This document shows, in pieces, positions 34,640 through 43,190 of a stretch of DNA of 64,000 nt. Source of the DNA: Bacillota bacterium (GTDB lineage: Bacteria; Bacillota; SHA-98; UBA4971); NCBI GenBank assembly GCA_012842395.1, contig DUSX01000009.1:124001-188000 (forward strand), in the 5' to 3' direction. The translations under genes and the position numbers were made by a program. The notes under the pieces are model-generated. The model was not told the DNA's origin, did no database searches, and was given only the letters and a program-made list of their open reading frames with translations. How positions within the stretch are numbered: position 1 is the first letter of the stretch; each line of letters starts with the position of its first letter.

Positions 34640-34979
34640 CAGGCCATGCCTTTGCGACCGGCTCCGCCTGCCACCAACCGTGCCCGCGTTTCGGCCTTCC
34701 CGAATCAAGCCGAGCCGAGCCGGCTCCGCCAGCCCCGCCGGCCCCGCGGGTCCACATCGTAAGTTTCGCCGGCAACCGAGATCTTCCTGCGCACAACAAA
34801 CGAGGCGCATCAAACCCGCCGCGCCACCAGCGGCGCCGACCCGCGCAACCCTGGTACCCTTGTGACGGGCGGGGGCTGACGCACCGCCACCTGGGAGCCA
34901 TCCGGGTGCACCTAGACCTAGGAGGGATTTGGCCTGACGGGGCGAAACCACAAATGTACGACGGAAAGGTGGGAAGGTT
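34640..34979 (+). other. gene-free gap between divergent genes
   Basis: No gene or recognised repeat. Plus-strand CTAGACCTAGGAGGG near 34912 includes a short CTAG/CCTAGG palindrome. GGAAAGGTGGGAAGG just before 34980 is the ribosome site of the next gene. Confidence 0.35.
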
Positions 34980-35384
34980 ATGTCGAGGAGGATTTCAATA
35001 ACGGCTGGAGACGTCAAGGCGGTGGCGGTCCTCAACGAGACGCGCACTGCCGACGCTATCTGGGGCGCGCTTCCCATCACCGGGCTTGCGAATAGATGGG
35101 GCGACGAGATCTACTTCGAGATTCCCGTGAGGCTTTCGGAAGAGAACGCGAAGGCCGTCGTGGAGGCCGGCGACCTCGGTTACTGGCCGCCCGGCCGGGC
35201 TTTCTGCATATTCTTCGGGCCCACGCCTGTGAGCCGAGGCAATGAGATCCGTCCCGCAAGCCCCGTGAACGTTTTCGGAAGGCTCGAAGGCGGGGCGGAG
35301 ATTCCGAAGCTCCTAAGAGGCGTGAGGGACGGCGCCAAGGTCGTCATCACCGTGCTCGCCGCCGCCCGCAAAGATGAAGGGTGA
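34980..35384 (+). CDS. cyclophilin-like fold protein (TM1367 family)
   Basis: A 134-residue protein matching the small cyclophilin-like (PF04126, TM1367) family. Visible blocks are AVLNETRTADAIWGALPITGLANRWGDEIYFEIPV, AGDLGYWPPGRAFCIFFGPTP and NVFGRLEGG. Structural members share the cyclophilin fold, but peptidyl-prolyl isomerase activity is not established. ATG start with GGAAAGGTGGGAAGG upstream. It runs 70 bases ahead of deoB in the same direction and may be cotranscribed. Confidence 0.85.
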   Translation: MSRRISITAGDVKAVAVLNETRTADAIWGALPITGLANRWGDEIYFEIPVRLSEENAKAVVEAGDLGYWPPGRAFCIFFGPTPVSRGNEIRPASPVNVFGRLEGGAEIPKLLRGVRDGAKVVITVLAAARKDEG

Positions 35385-35454
35385 AAGATGAGAGAGCGCA
35401 TTGCCCCCCGAGCCGGGCATCTTTGGACATTCGGATAATGGAGGCATGTACCAC

Positions 35455-36696
35455 GTGGGAAGAGGCATGGGAAGAGGCGATATTGTTAGGACCGCACCGG
35501 TAGACAGGGTCATACTCATCGTAATGGACAGCGTCGGCATGGGAGCGCTGCCGGACGCCGCCGCGTACGGGGACAGCGGGAGCGACACGCTTCGTAACAC
35601 CGCGAAAGCGGTGGGAGGGCTCGACATGCCCTTCTTGGGGCGTCTCGGCCTCGGTAATCTCGTAGAAGCCTTCGGGGAGCCGCTCGCGGGGGTGCCTGCC
35701 GTGCCGGCCCCGCTCGCCGCATACGGGCGCATGGCTGAGAGGTCCGCCGGAAAGGACACTACCACCGGCCATTGGGAGATCGCCGGCGTGGTGCTGGACC
35801 GACCGTTTCCCGTGTATCCGCACGGGTTTCCGCGAGAGGTCATCGACGCCTTCGAAAAGGCGATCGGCACGAAGGTCCTCGGTAACAAGCCCGCTTCGGG
35901 CACGGAGATCATCAAGGAGCTTGGCGAGGAGCACATGAGAACGGGGTTCCCCATCGTGTATACGTCCGCCGACAGCGTGTTCCAGATCGCCGCGCACGAG
36001 GATGTGATCCCGGTTGAGCGGCTCTACGAAATGTGCAAGATCGCCAGGTCCATTCTCGTGGGAGAGCACGGCGTGGGACGGGTGATCGCGCGGCCTTTCG
36101 TGGGGACGCCGGGCAACTTCACGAGGACCGAGCGCCGCAAGGACTTTTCCATCGAGCCTCCGCGCCGCACCGTGTTAGATTGCGTGAAAGAGGCCGGGAT
36201 GGATGTCATCGGGGTCGGCAAGATCGAGGACATCTTCGCCTTCCGGGGCCTCACGAGGTCGGACCACACCGGTAACAACGAGGACACCATGAAAGCGGTG
36301 ATCCGCTTTGCCGCCGAGCGCGGCCGGGGGCTCATATTCGCGAACTGCATAGACTTCGACATGCTCTGGGGACATCGCAACGATGTCCACGGTTACGGAA
36401 GGGCTCTCGCCGAGCTCGACCGCATGATGGAGGACCTTGCGGGCGTGCTCCACGAAGGCGACGTGCTCGTCATCACCGCCGATCACGGGTGTGACCCCAC
36501 CACGCCGAGCACGGACCATTCGCGTGAGTACGTCCCGCTGCTCGTGTACGGGAGCGCGGTGCGGGCGGGCGCGTTCCTCAGCACGCGTCACACGTTTGCA
36601 GATCTCGGTCGCACGGTCGCGGACTGGCTGGGCGTGCCCGCAGGAGACCTCGCGGGAGACAGCTTCAAGGCGATTTGCACCAGGTGCGTCTCTTGA
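35455..36696 (+). CDS. deoB: phosphopentomutase
   Basis: Interconverts ribose 1-phosphate and ribose 5-phosphate (and the deoxy forms) in nucleoside salvage. The product of about 413 residues carries the DeoB/alkaline-phosphatase-fold motifs: [16 protein letters not shown] (first metal Asp), [13 protein letters not shown] (active-site Thr), [16 protein letters not shown] and [28 protein letters not shown] 35455 is chosen because GGAGG at 35440-35444 lies ten bases upstream; ATG 35446 and ATG 35467 are possible. It sits 390 bases before a nucleoside phosphorylase, its natural partner, with repeat A copy 2 between them. Confidence 0.92.
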   Translation: MGRGMGRGDIVRTAPVDRVILIVMDSVGMGALPDAAAYGDSGSDTLRNTAKAVGGLDMPFLGRLGLGNLVEAFGEPLAGVPAVPAPLAAYGRMAERSAGKDTTTGHWEIAGVVLDRPFPVYPHGFPREVIDAFEKAIGTKVLGNKPASGTEIIKELGEEHMRTGFPIVYTSADSVFQIAAHEDVIPVERLYEMCKIARSILVGEHGVGRVIARPFVGTPGNFTRTERRKDFSIEPPRRTVLDCVKEAGMDVIGVGKIEDIFAFRGLTRSDHTGNNEDTMKAVIRFAAERGRGLIFANCIDFDMLWGHRNDVHGYGRALAELDRMMEDLAGVLHEGDVLVITADHGCDPTTPSTDHSREYVPLLVYGSAVRAGAFLSTRHTFADLGRTVADWLGVPAGDLAGDSFKAICTRCVS

Positions 36697-36849
36697 GGTG
36701 CACCTCTTGGAGGGCCTTTCGGAGCAGGTCCTTTGAGGGGCCATTGATGGCAAGACCCTCGGGGAGGTGGGCCTTGGGTCCGCATTGCGCATGGCCGGGC
36801 TCTGGGCTCGCGTGCTTGAGTCATGCGGCACGAAGGCCGAGCTCGAAGT

Positions 36850-37060
36850 CTAAGTATGTCACCAGAAGTTCGCGCTACTTTTCGGCGGAGGGGTCCTGCC
36901 TATGGCTATCGGTGTTGACCTCCGGGGACGGCGCGCTTGCGGCGCGCCTCGTTCGAATTCGGCGCGTGAGATGGCCGAATTCTCCACGCCCCCTCGTGCA
37001 AGCACCGGCAACCCTGACGCCGCCAAGAAAGAGGACGAAGACTTATGGCGCCATACTTAG
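36850..37060 (+). repeat. interspersed repeat family A, copy 2 (complete, MITE-like)
   Basis: A 211-bp element with outer terminal inverted repeats CTAAGTATGTCACCAGAAG (36850-36868) and CTTATGGCGCCATACTTAG (37042-37060), pairing at 16 of 19 positions. A second, inner inverted repeat pair bounds 36904-37014, with the GGCGCGC hairpin and GAATTCGGC / GGCCGAATTC arms inside. It encodes no protein. It ends 30 bases before the nucleoside phosphorylase start. Confidence 0.85.
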
Positions 37061-37089
37061 GTGCGCGAGATGGGGAAAGGGGAGGAGAG

Positions 37090-37947
37090 ATGATGGCAGG
37101 GACAGCTTGTGGCCGTGGGAAGCCCGAGCTCAAGCTCGAAGTGCTGAACGTGGGCGGGCCGGAGTACACCCAACACCACATCAAGGCCCGGGACGAGGAC
37201 ATCGCGCGTTATTGTTTCATTCCGGGCGACCACATTCGCGGCAGAAAGATCGCCGAGCGGCTGGAAGACGTCAGGCAAGTAAGCGCCACGAGGGGGATGT
37301 TCGTTCATACCGGCTATTATGGTGGCGTGCGGATGACCGTGTGTTCCACGGGGATGGGCGGGCCCCAGGTGGCTATCGCCATGGAGGAGCTAGGCAGGAT
37401 GGGGGCGGACACGTTCATCCGGGTCGGCTCGGCCGGCGGGCTTCAGGATAACATCGGCGTGGGGGATATCGCGATCGCCACGGCAACGTATCGCGACGGG
37501 GGGACCTCGTACAAGTTCCTCCCCGGGCCCTTCCCTGCGGTGGCCGACTTTTTTGTGACCCGCACGCTTTATGACGTCGCTCGTGAGCTCGGGGCGCGCA
37601 TCCACATCGGCGTAGTGTCCGCCGGAGACGCTTTCTACGCTCCGCCAAACCCGGAGTTCAACAAGATGCTGGTGGACGCGGGGGTCATATGTGTCGAAAT
37701 GGAGAGCGACACAGTGTTCATCCTTGGGCACTACCGACGGTTCCGATGCGGCGCGTTGTTCGTCATGGATGGCGGGCCGAAGACCAAAGTGATCAAGTCG
37801 GCCGGCAAGGTATCGATACCCATTGCCAACCACGCCACAGATGAGGATTTCCTGCGCGGCGAGGACATGATCATCTCCATCGCGCTCGAGGCCATGAAAC
37901 GGATCGCCCTCGAAGACCAGGATAGGAGCGCGAAAGCCGGAGATTGA
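37090..37947 (+). CDS. nucleoside phosphorylase (uridine/purine phosphorylase family)
   Basis: A 285-residue hexameric-type nucleoside phosphorylase that splits nucleosides with phosphate into base and (deoxy)ribose 1-phosphate. Motifs are FIPGDHIRGRKIAERL (PGD phosphate site), VCSTGMGGPQVAIAMEEL, RVGSAGGLQDNIGVGDIAIATA and the substrate-binding VICVEMESDTVF. Uridine phosphorylase (Udp) and DeoD-type purine phosphorylase share these; I cannot separate them. ATG 37090 is chosen for its GGGGAGGAG ribosome site. Together with deoB upstream it forms a ribose-salvage pair feeding the pentose pool. Confidence 0.87.
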   Translation: MMAGTACGRGKPELKLEVLNVGGPEYTQHHIKARDEDIARYCFIPGDHIRGRKIAERLEDVRQVSATRGMFVHTGYYGGVRMTVCSTGMGGPQVAIAMEELGRMGADTFIRVGSAGGLQDNIGVGDIAIATATYRDGGTSYKFLPGPFPAVADFFVTRTLYDVARELGARIHIGVVSAGDAFYAPPNPEFNKMLVDAGVICVEMESDTVFILGHYRRFRCGALFVMDGGPKTKVIKSAGKVSIPIANHATDEDFLRGEDMIISIALEAMKRIALEDQDRSAKAGD

Positions 37948-38160
37948 CCCTAGTCATGGCATGGGTCGTGCGGGCGGCGCAGGAGTGCCTCATGGTGGCC
38001 CTCCGGGCCTGCGACGGTATCCGAAGTACCCGCGGTATCCGGGACGGCCTGCCGCAGCATATGATCGCAAGCAGGGAGTTCGAATGACGACGAAAGGAGC
38101 GCGGGCTCCCGATGCGGCATCATGTGATGCCGAGACAGAGAACGGAGGGAGGAGGTCCGG

Positions 38161-38313
38161 GTGCTGCGGATTTGCCCGAAATGCGGCCGGGAAGCCGGCC
38201 GGGAGTACACCATCGGGATAACCGCGTGTCAACAGGGGTTTCTTTACACATACTGGATGGAGTGCGAGGCTTGCGGCAATCGGTGGCAGGCCGTGCAGCT
38301 GCGGAGGGCCTGA
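38161..38313 (+). CDS. 50-residue zinc-ribbon protein
   Basis: A very small protein reading MLRICPKCGREAGREY near the start and MECEACGNRW near the end. Two Cys pairs (ICPKCG and CEACGN) about 30 residues apart form a typical zinc ribbon. The GTG start at 38161 is backed by an excellent ribosome site, GGAGGGAGGAGG, at the usual spacing. The stop is TGA at 38311. A palindrome GGCATCA-TG-TGATGCC lies 30-45 bases upstream (38116-38131). Function unknown; such ribbons occur in small regulators and in nucleic-acid or protein adaptors. Confidence 0.75.
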   Translation: MLRICPKCGREAGREYTIGITACQQGFLYTYWMECEACGNRWQAVQLRRA

Positions 38314-38568
38314 CCCGGCATGAGCCCGGCGTGATTCGGTGTCCGCTTCGTGTCGGCAGCGGGTCTCGCAAAGAGGGTCCTGCCGAGTGCTGAGAGTGCT
38401 GAGAGCCTACAAGCCCCGGGGCCTGCCGGCTTGCCCGGCGGGCCCTGCGTGTCCTTGCGTGCGGGCTTCCCTGGGGCTCCGTGAGTGCGGCATTCCCGTC
38501 CCGGCGGCCCGGCGCCGCCGCCGGTGGCGTGGCGCATTAACTAGCGCGGCCCTGCCCCGCCACGGCGG

Positions 38569-39159
38569 CTACCGCGAGAGGCCGGTGTGGCGGAACCCGA
38601 GTCGGCCCAGGACGCTTCTGATGAAGCGGCGCTCAGGCTCGGGAAGCGCGTCGATGAACGAGTCGACCACTTGGGTGAAGCGTCTCCAATCCGCCACCAG
38701 GACGATGGCGATCCACAGCACGAATATGGCGAAGTAGCGGGGCGCGCACGCGTAGCTCACAACGAGAGGCAGGGCCGCGAGCGGGGCCGAGAACCCGAGC
38801 AGCACGGCCCTGTTGAACCTCGAGAAGAGCGCCGCGACCGCCATGAGCACGGAGTAGCCCGAGAACACGGCGGCCGGGATGATCCCGGCGCGCGCGAATA
38901 CGTACCCACCGCTCCACATCATGAGTATGTCCAGTGGGAAGTCCGCAGACGCGATCCTACCCCCCGTGCGTCCGGAGGCCCGCGCGAGGTTGCCGTCGCA
39001 GACGTCCGTCGTCCATCCTAACAAGGTGAGGAGCACCACAAAGCGCACCACATCGGCAGGCTCCTGGAGGCTCCTCGCGCGCAACAGGAAGATGGCTATG
39101 ATGCCCCTGGACAGCGTGAGCACGTCAGCCAGAACCTTGAGCGACGCCGCTGCATACAT
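38569..39159 (-). CDS. CDP-alcohol phosphatidyltransferase family membrane protein
   Basis: A 196-residue integral membrane protein with an N-terminal amphipathic start (LKVLADVLTLSRGIIAIFLL) and the CDP-alcohol signature DVCDGNLARASGRTGGRIASADFPLD. The usual spacing is DG-x2-AR-x7/8-G-x3-D-x3-D; here the Gly to the first following Asp is about two residues longer, a mild deviation. Four to five further hydrophobic helices follow. Enzymes of this family make phosphatidylglycerol phosphate, phosphatidylserine or related phospholipids. The deviating motif leaves substrate and even activity open. It ends the minus-strand run that includes the antiporter. Confidence 0.75.
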   Translation of the reverse strand: MYAAASLKVLADVLTLSRGIIAIFLLRARSLQEPADVVRFVVLLTLLGWTTDVCDGNLARASGRTGGRIASADFPLDILMMWSGGYVFARAGIIPAAVFSGYSVLMAVAALFSRFNRAVLLGFSAPLAALPLVVSYACAPRYFAIFVLWIAIVLVADWRRFTQVVDSFIDALPEPERRFIRSVLGRLGFRHTGLSR

Positions 39160-39358
39160 GATACACGCCTCCCCCGACCGTGCATTTGCAGGCGTCTACA
39201 GGCGTCCGCCGTCCGCCGGCGCCCGGAAGGCGACGGACCTTGCCGGAGTCTCCAAATCTTCGCGCAAGAGAGGGCAACGAGCCCGCGGTTTCGCTTCTAC
39301 TCTGATCCTATTCGCCTCTGCGTCAAGTGACACCTACTGCCCCCTGGCTTCGGCCAGG

Positions 39359-40546
39359 CTAAACGCTCTCGTCTCTAGCCATCCCGACTTCACCGGCCAG
39401 CGTGATCCCCATCTTTGAGAATACCGGGCCTATCAGCTCATAGACAACCGTTGACGCTACGACAGTCGTGGATATCATCTCGCCGATGCCCGGGAATTGC
39501 TGCTTGACAAGAAGACTTAAGCCCAATGCCACGCCAGCCTGCGGAACCAGACCCAGCCCCAGGTATTTCTGCACAACGCCTGGTGCCTTGGTGAGCGCTC
39601 CACCCACTGCGGCACCCGCTATCTTGCCTATGATGCGGAAGAGGACATAGCCTATTCCAAGGATCCCGACGCTTCTCAAGAGCTCGGTGTGGAGGCCGGC
39701 CCCTGAGAGCACGAAGAACACCACGTAGATCGGAGTATCCAGAGCCTTGATGGCTTCGAACGCAATCCCTGATCGCTTGGAAAGATTGCCAACCGTTGAT
39801 CCAAGAGCCATACAAGTAAGAAGCGGGGACAACCCGATCGCTATCGCCAGGCCCGCCGCGGCGAGGATCGAGCCCAGCATGAGCACCTGCGTCTCTGAGC
39901 GGTCACGCAGCCCAACCATGAGACGCGTCACCAGGATCCCCGCGGCTGCGCCCATGCCTATCGCGCTCAGGATTTCGGCGATAGGTTGCAGGATCATGGA
40001 CGTGAGGGAGAGCGATCCGTCGCCCGTGAGCATGACCACTATACCGGATGCCACACCGAAGACCATGACGCATACAGGATCATCTATCGCTACCACGGCA
40101 AGAAGGGTATCCGTCATGGGCCCGCGTGCTCTAAGCTCACGGACCACCATTATCGTGGCCGCCGGGGCGGTGGCCGCAGCTATGGCACCGAAAAGGAGTG
40201 ACACCGCCACCGACTGATGGAAAACCAGCCGCATTGCCGCGAACACGGCTACGGTGCCCCCGAGTGCCTCGAGCGTCGCGATCACTAGCACCCTTGGGCC
40301 GAGCCGCCTAATGTTATCAACTGTGAATTCAGACCCTATGCTGAACGCTATAAGCGCCAGTGCGCCATGGCTAATCCACACGGATGCTGAAAGAAGATCT
40401 TGCGTAAGCAGATTCAGCACCGGTGGGCCAACGACGATTCCCGCCACAAGATAACCCGTCACAGCGGGGAACTTAAGCAGGTTGGCCGCCTTTCCCGCTA
40501 TAAGCCCAACCAGCAGCAAAAACCCCCCACTTAGCACGATGTTCAT
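39359..40546 (-). CDS. CPA2-type cation/proton antiporter
   Basis: A protein of about 395 residues with 11-12 hydrophobic segments, resembling the Na+/H+ or K+/H+ exchanger domain of the CPA2 family (KefB/NapA-like). Landmarks are the N-terminal NLLKFPAVTGYLVAGIVVGP and VAIDDPVCVMVFG with the Asp-Asp pair of the ion-binding site in the middle. The VFFVLSGAGL helix and VPQAGVALGLSL are further landmarks. There is no C-terminal TrkA-N domain. ATG 40546 is taken as the first Met before the membrane domain; GTG 40555 and GTG 40582 are possible. The PII-like gene 34-70 bases upstream suggests that regulator controls it. Confidence 0.84.
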   Translation of the reverse strand: MNIVLSGGFLLLVGLIAGKAANLLKFPAVTGYLVAGIVVGPPVLNLLTQDLLSASVWISHGALALIAFSIGSEFTVDNIRRLGPRVLVIATLEALGGTVAVFAAMRLVFHQSVAVSLLFGAIAAATAPAATIMVVRELRARGPMTDTLLAVVAIDDPVCVMVFGVASGIVVMLTGDGSLSLTSMILQPIAEILSAIGMGAAAGILVTRLMVGLRDRSETQVLMLGSILAAAGLAIAIGLSPLLTCMALGSTVGNLSKRSGIAFEAIKALDTPIYVVFFVLSGAGLHTELLRSVGILGIGYVLFRIIGKIAGAAVGGALTKAPGVVQKYLGLGLVPQAGVALGLSLLVKQQFPGIGEMISTTVVASTVVYELIGPVFSKMGITLAGEVGMARDESV

Positions 40547-40615
40547 GCTCGTCACGTCTGTCTCGCCTCTCTTCGGGACCACGCCCCCGGTGGCTCCTGC
40601 ACCGTCAGGACCGAC

Positions 40616-40996
40616 CTACATCTTGTCCTTTTGATCCTCGCCCGTTCGGACTTCGGTCGCGGAGTCATCCGGAGCGAGGCCCACTACCGTCCCGACCGGA
40701 ACAGTGAAGAGTATGCCTGTGCCGGGACGGGAAAGATCTCCCAGTAGGCGGTTCAACATGTCGATCACCCGCGGCACTTTGTCGTCCTTCATGACAGCGA
40801 AAATGGTGTAGTTGTACGGGCGGTCTCCACCGGCGATATACCCGAAGCTAGCGAAAATCGGCACGTGCCGAGATAGTTGCCTTCCCATCCCCGTGCTGTT
40901 TATAATGGTTGCCCCACGCACCCCGCAATCGTAAAGGGTCTTGAGGACCTCGTCCAGCTGTTCCGTTTTGTTGAGTACTAGAAAAAGCGCCTGCAT
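40616..40996 (-). CDS. PII-like signalling protein
   Basis: A 126-residue protein with the ferredoxin-like strand order of PII/PII-like proteins: MQALFLVLNKTEQLDEVLKTLYDCGVRGATIINSTGMGRQL, then a T-loop-like region and YTIFAVMKDDKVPRVIDMLNRLLGDL, ending FTVPVGTVVGL. PII-like proteins bind nucleotides and regulate membrane transporters. This one lacks the BPxA-type GlnB signature, so it is not a classical nitrogen regulator. Start ATG follows AAGGGGGC. It is immediately upstream of the antiporter in the same direction, a pairing that suggests nucleotide-controlled ion transport. Confidence 0.77.
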   Translation of the reverse strand: MQALFLVLNKTEQLDEVLKTLYDCGVRGATIINSTGMGRQLSRHVPIFASFGYIAGGDRPYNYTIFAVMKDDKVPRVIDMLNRLLGDLSRPGTGILFTVPVGTVVGLAPDDSATEVRTGEDQKDKM

Positions 40997-41029
40997 ACGC
41001 AGTCGCCCCCTTATCCTACCGGAGGGTTC

Positions 41030-42088
41030 TCAGGAGTCTCCGAGATCCTCCAGACGCTCGCGGATGACTTCTGCGTCAGACTCGTCAGCATGCTGAAGAG
41101 CAGCATTGAAGATCTCCCGCGCGCGCGCCGCGTACTCGGGATGTGCGTCGGCTCTATCAGCATACATATCGCCCCACCGTATGTAGCCCCAGACCCAATT
41201 GGGCCACTGCTGCACGATCGTCCTGAACACCTCATCGCCCTCGTCTACCCGGCCGAGGGCGAACAGTGCCTCGGCTTCGGCCGACCGCATCAGCTGAATG
41301 TATTCCTCACCACTCTCGGGGAACACCTCGCAGAACTCCCTCGCGAACCTCAGCCTTTCGCGGGTAAGGCTCGGTATGGACGCGGCCTCGAAGCCGAGAT
41401 TATCAGCTAGCGTGACGCACCATTCACCGAGCGATGAGGCACCTGAGCAGATCTCCATGGCCTGCTCGATTGAGGCGGCCTTCCCTGCGAAAAGGGCCTT
41501 AATGTAATCCCAGGCTCGCAACTGCATCCAGCGCACGGACGACTCCGACGCGGATTCCACCATGTCGAACTCGCTGAACGGGCCTTCGTCCTCGTCCTCA
41601 TCCTCGTCTTCGTCTTCGTATTCGTCGTCCTCGTCCTCGACATCGAATTCGTCGTAATCTTCCTCCTCGAGCTCTGGGTAGTCCTCGTCTTCTTCCTCAT
41701 CGCCCTTGCTCCTGGGCACGCGGATATCGAACATGTACTCCTCTGCCATGAGCTCGGTTATGCTTTCGTAGGGGATGGTGTCGCCATCGAGTCGCTCCCA
41801 AAGGACCCACGCCGCGTACCACGGGAAGTCTTCGTCCCATCCGGTGGCCGTGACGGGCTGGGTCTCAAACCAGTGCTCGCTCAGGTCCTCCGCGGAGCAG
41901 AACTCCTTCACTTCCTCCCGGAAGTCGTCCATAGATATGGAGATGCCGAGGCTATGGAGAGTGGCGAGGATCTTGTCGGTGGTCATCTCACGGACCTCGT
42001 CGACGGTCCATGGGGTTTTTCTAGGTATCCTGCTGTTGTTGCGGTGTTTCTTTGGGGCGTTATTCTCGCTGTTTCCTTTGCGTGCCAT
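41030..42088 (-). CDS. acidic TPR-like protein of unknown function
   Basis: A 352-residue soluble protein. The N-terminal 20 residues are basic (MARKGNSENNAPKKHRNN). A helical region (WTVDEVREMTTDKILATLHSLGI) follows. The middle (about 130-185) is an extreme Asp/Glu/Tyr stretch with runs of Glu-Asp. The C-terminal half (EEYIQLMRSAEAEALFALGRVDEGDEVFRTIVQQWPNWVWGYIRWGDMYA) looks like two to three TPR-type helical hairpins. I recognise no named family; small SEC-C/TPR-type proteins are the nearest comparison. ATG 42088 follows GGCGGAG. Its stop is 34 bases before the PII-like gene, so it may share that operon. Confidence 0.68.
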   Translation of the reverse strand: MARKGNSENNAPKKHRNNSRIPRKTPWTVDEVREMTTDKILATLHSLGISISMDDFREEVKEFCSAEDLSEHWFETQPVTATGWDEDFPWYAAWVLWERLDGDTIPYESITELMAEEYMFDIRVPRSKGDEEEDEDYPELEEEDYDEFDVEDEDDEYEDEDEDEDEDEGPFSEFDMVESASESSVRWMQLRAWDYIKALFAGKAASIEQAMEICSGASSLGEWCVTLADNLGFEAASIPSLTRERLRFAREFCEVFPESGEEYIQLMRSAEAEALFALGRVDEGDEVFRTIVQQWPNWVWGYIRWGDMYADRADAHPEYAARAREIFNAALQHADESDAEVIRERLEDLGDS

Positions 42089-42402
42089 GACACTCCGCCA
42101 CTCCCCCATTTCCGTCCCGTCGTCCGTCTGCACGGGCTTGCACGGGGCCCCGCAAGCCAGGGACGGAGGAGGAGGGGCTTTCCTCCTTCCACGAGTTTTC
42201 TGACACTCTCTATCTCCGCCCGTCTCCCCGAACCCGGCAGACGCCGCGAACTTCCCGGCCCGTCCACGAGTCGTTGGCGGGCCTAGCGGGCCTGACCGCC
42301 CGGGGCGCCTGTCCGCTCGCCCCATCCGTTCTTAGGTTTAGGCCGGGCGCAGCGGCCCTGTGATCGGTCCGCGGCGGGGCGGGGCGCCGGCGAAGGCAGC
42401 CC

Positions 42403-42918
42403 TCACTCTGAGAATCTCTCGTAACAGACGATGTCTTTGAGGGATTTCCTTATCTTGGGTCTCGGGCTGTCGGCTGGGTATCCCAGCGGCATCAGCGCAA
42501 CGATCTTGTACTGATCCGGAACCCCCAGAACCTCCCTGGCCTTCGGCTGCGAGAACGCTCCGATCCAACACGTGCCGAGCCCCTCGGACGCGGCCGCGAG
42601 CGCGATGTGCTCCATGGCGATAGCGAGGTCCACCGCGTAACTGGGGACTTCACAGCTCATCACGTGGTTAGTGCGCAGGGCGACCCCAGCTATCACCACT
42701 GGCGCCTGAGCCACGAACGACTGGCCGTTGGCAGCCTCCGCCAGGCGCTGGCGCCTCTCCGGATCGCGCACCACGATGAACTTCCACATCTGACGGTTGC
42801 TCGCGGACGGCGCGAGCCTCGCAGCCTCCAGCACCCTTTCGAGGGTGTCAACGGATACGTCCCGGTTCTGGTAAGCACGCACGCTTCGTCGCTCCTTGAC
42901 GACATCCATGAAATCCAT
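42403..42918 (-). CDS. nitroreductase family FMN-dependent oxidoreductase
   Basis: A 171-residue nitroreductase-fold flavoprotein. N-terminal VVKERRSVRAYQNRDV with the FMN-binding RRSVR, APSASNRQMWKFIVVRD, then LAIAMEHIALAAASEGLGTCWIGAF and the C-terminal PLGYPADSPRPKIRKSLKDIV all match the family. Members reduce nitroaromatics, quinones or other acceptors with NAD(P)H; the physiological substrate is usually unknown. ATG 42918 follows GGAGGG. It is transcribed away from the GT4 gene at 43191. Confidence 0.88.
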   Translation of the reverse strand: MDFMDVVKERRSVRAYQNRDVSVDTLERVLEAARLAPSASNRQMWKFIVVRDPERRQRLAEAANGQSFVAQAPVVIAGVALRTNHVMSCEVPSYAVDLAIAMEHIALAAASEGLGTCWIGAFSQPKAREVLGVPDQYKIVALMPLGYPADSPRPKIRKSLKDIVCYERFSE

Positions 42919-43190
42919 GCTCGACCCTCCGCGTTCGCTCTAGATCTTGCCGGGTGTTGCCTGCTCGCGCACGGGCGGCGCGCGGGCACCCCTGTCATCG
43001 CCTATTGTTTACTACATTGACTCGAGGATTCCTTGTTCCAAGGATCGCGGGTTTCGAGCCCGCTCGACACGGCCGGGGCCCTGGGTCGGGGGGATCCCGC
43101 ATGCCCGGCTGTGGGCCGCGGGCGCGTGGGCGGCGGGGAAGGATACGCGGGAGGTTCTGTAGAACCATGACAACACAGGAGGCGGGATCC

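Noticed and set aside
43021-43071. tRNA-like T-arm (GCGGGTTTCGAGCCCGC)
   Set aside because: No matching acceptor stem, D-arm or anticodon arm can be placed around it.
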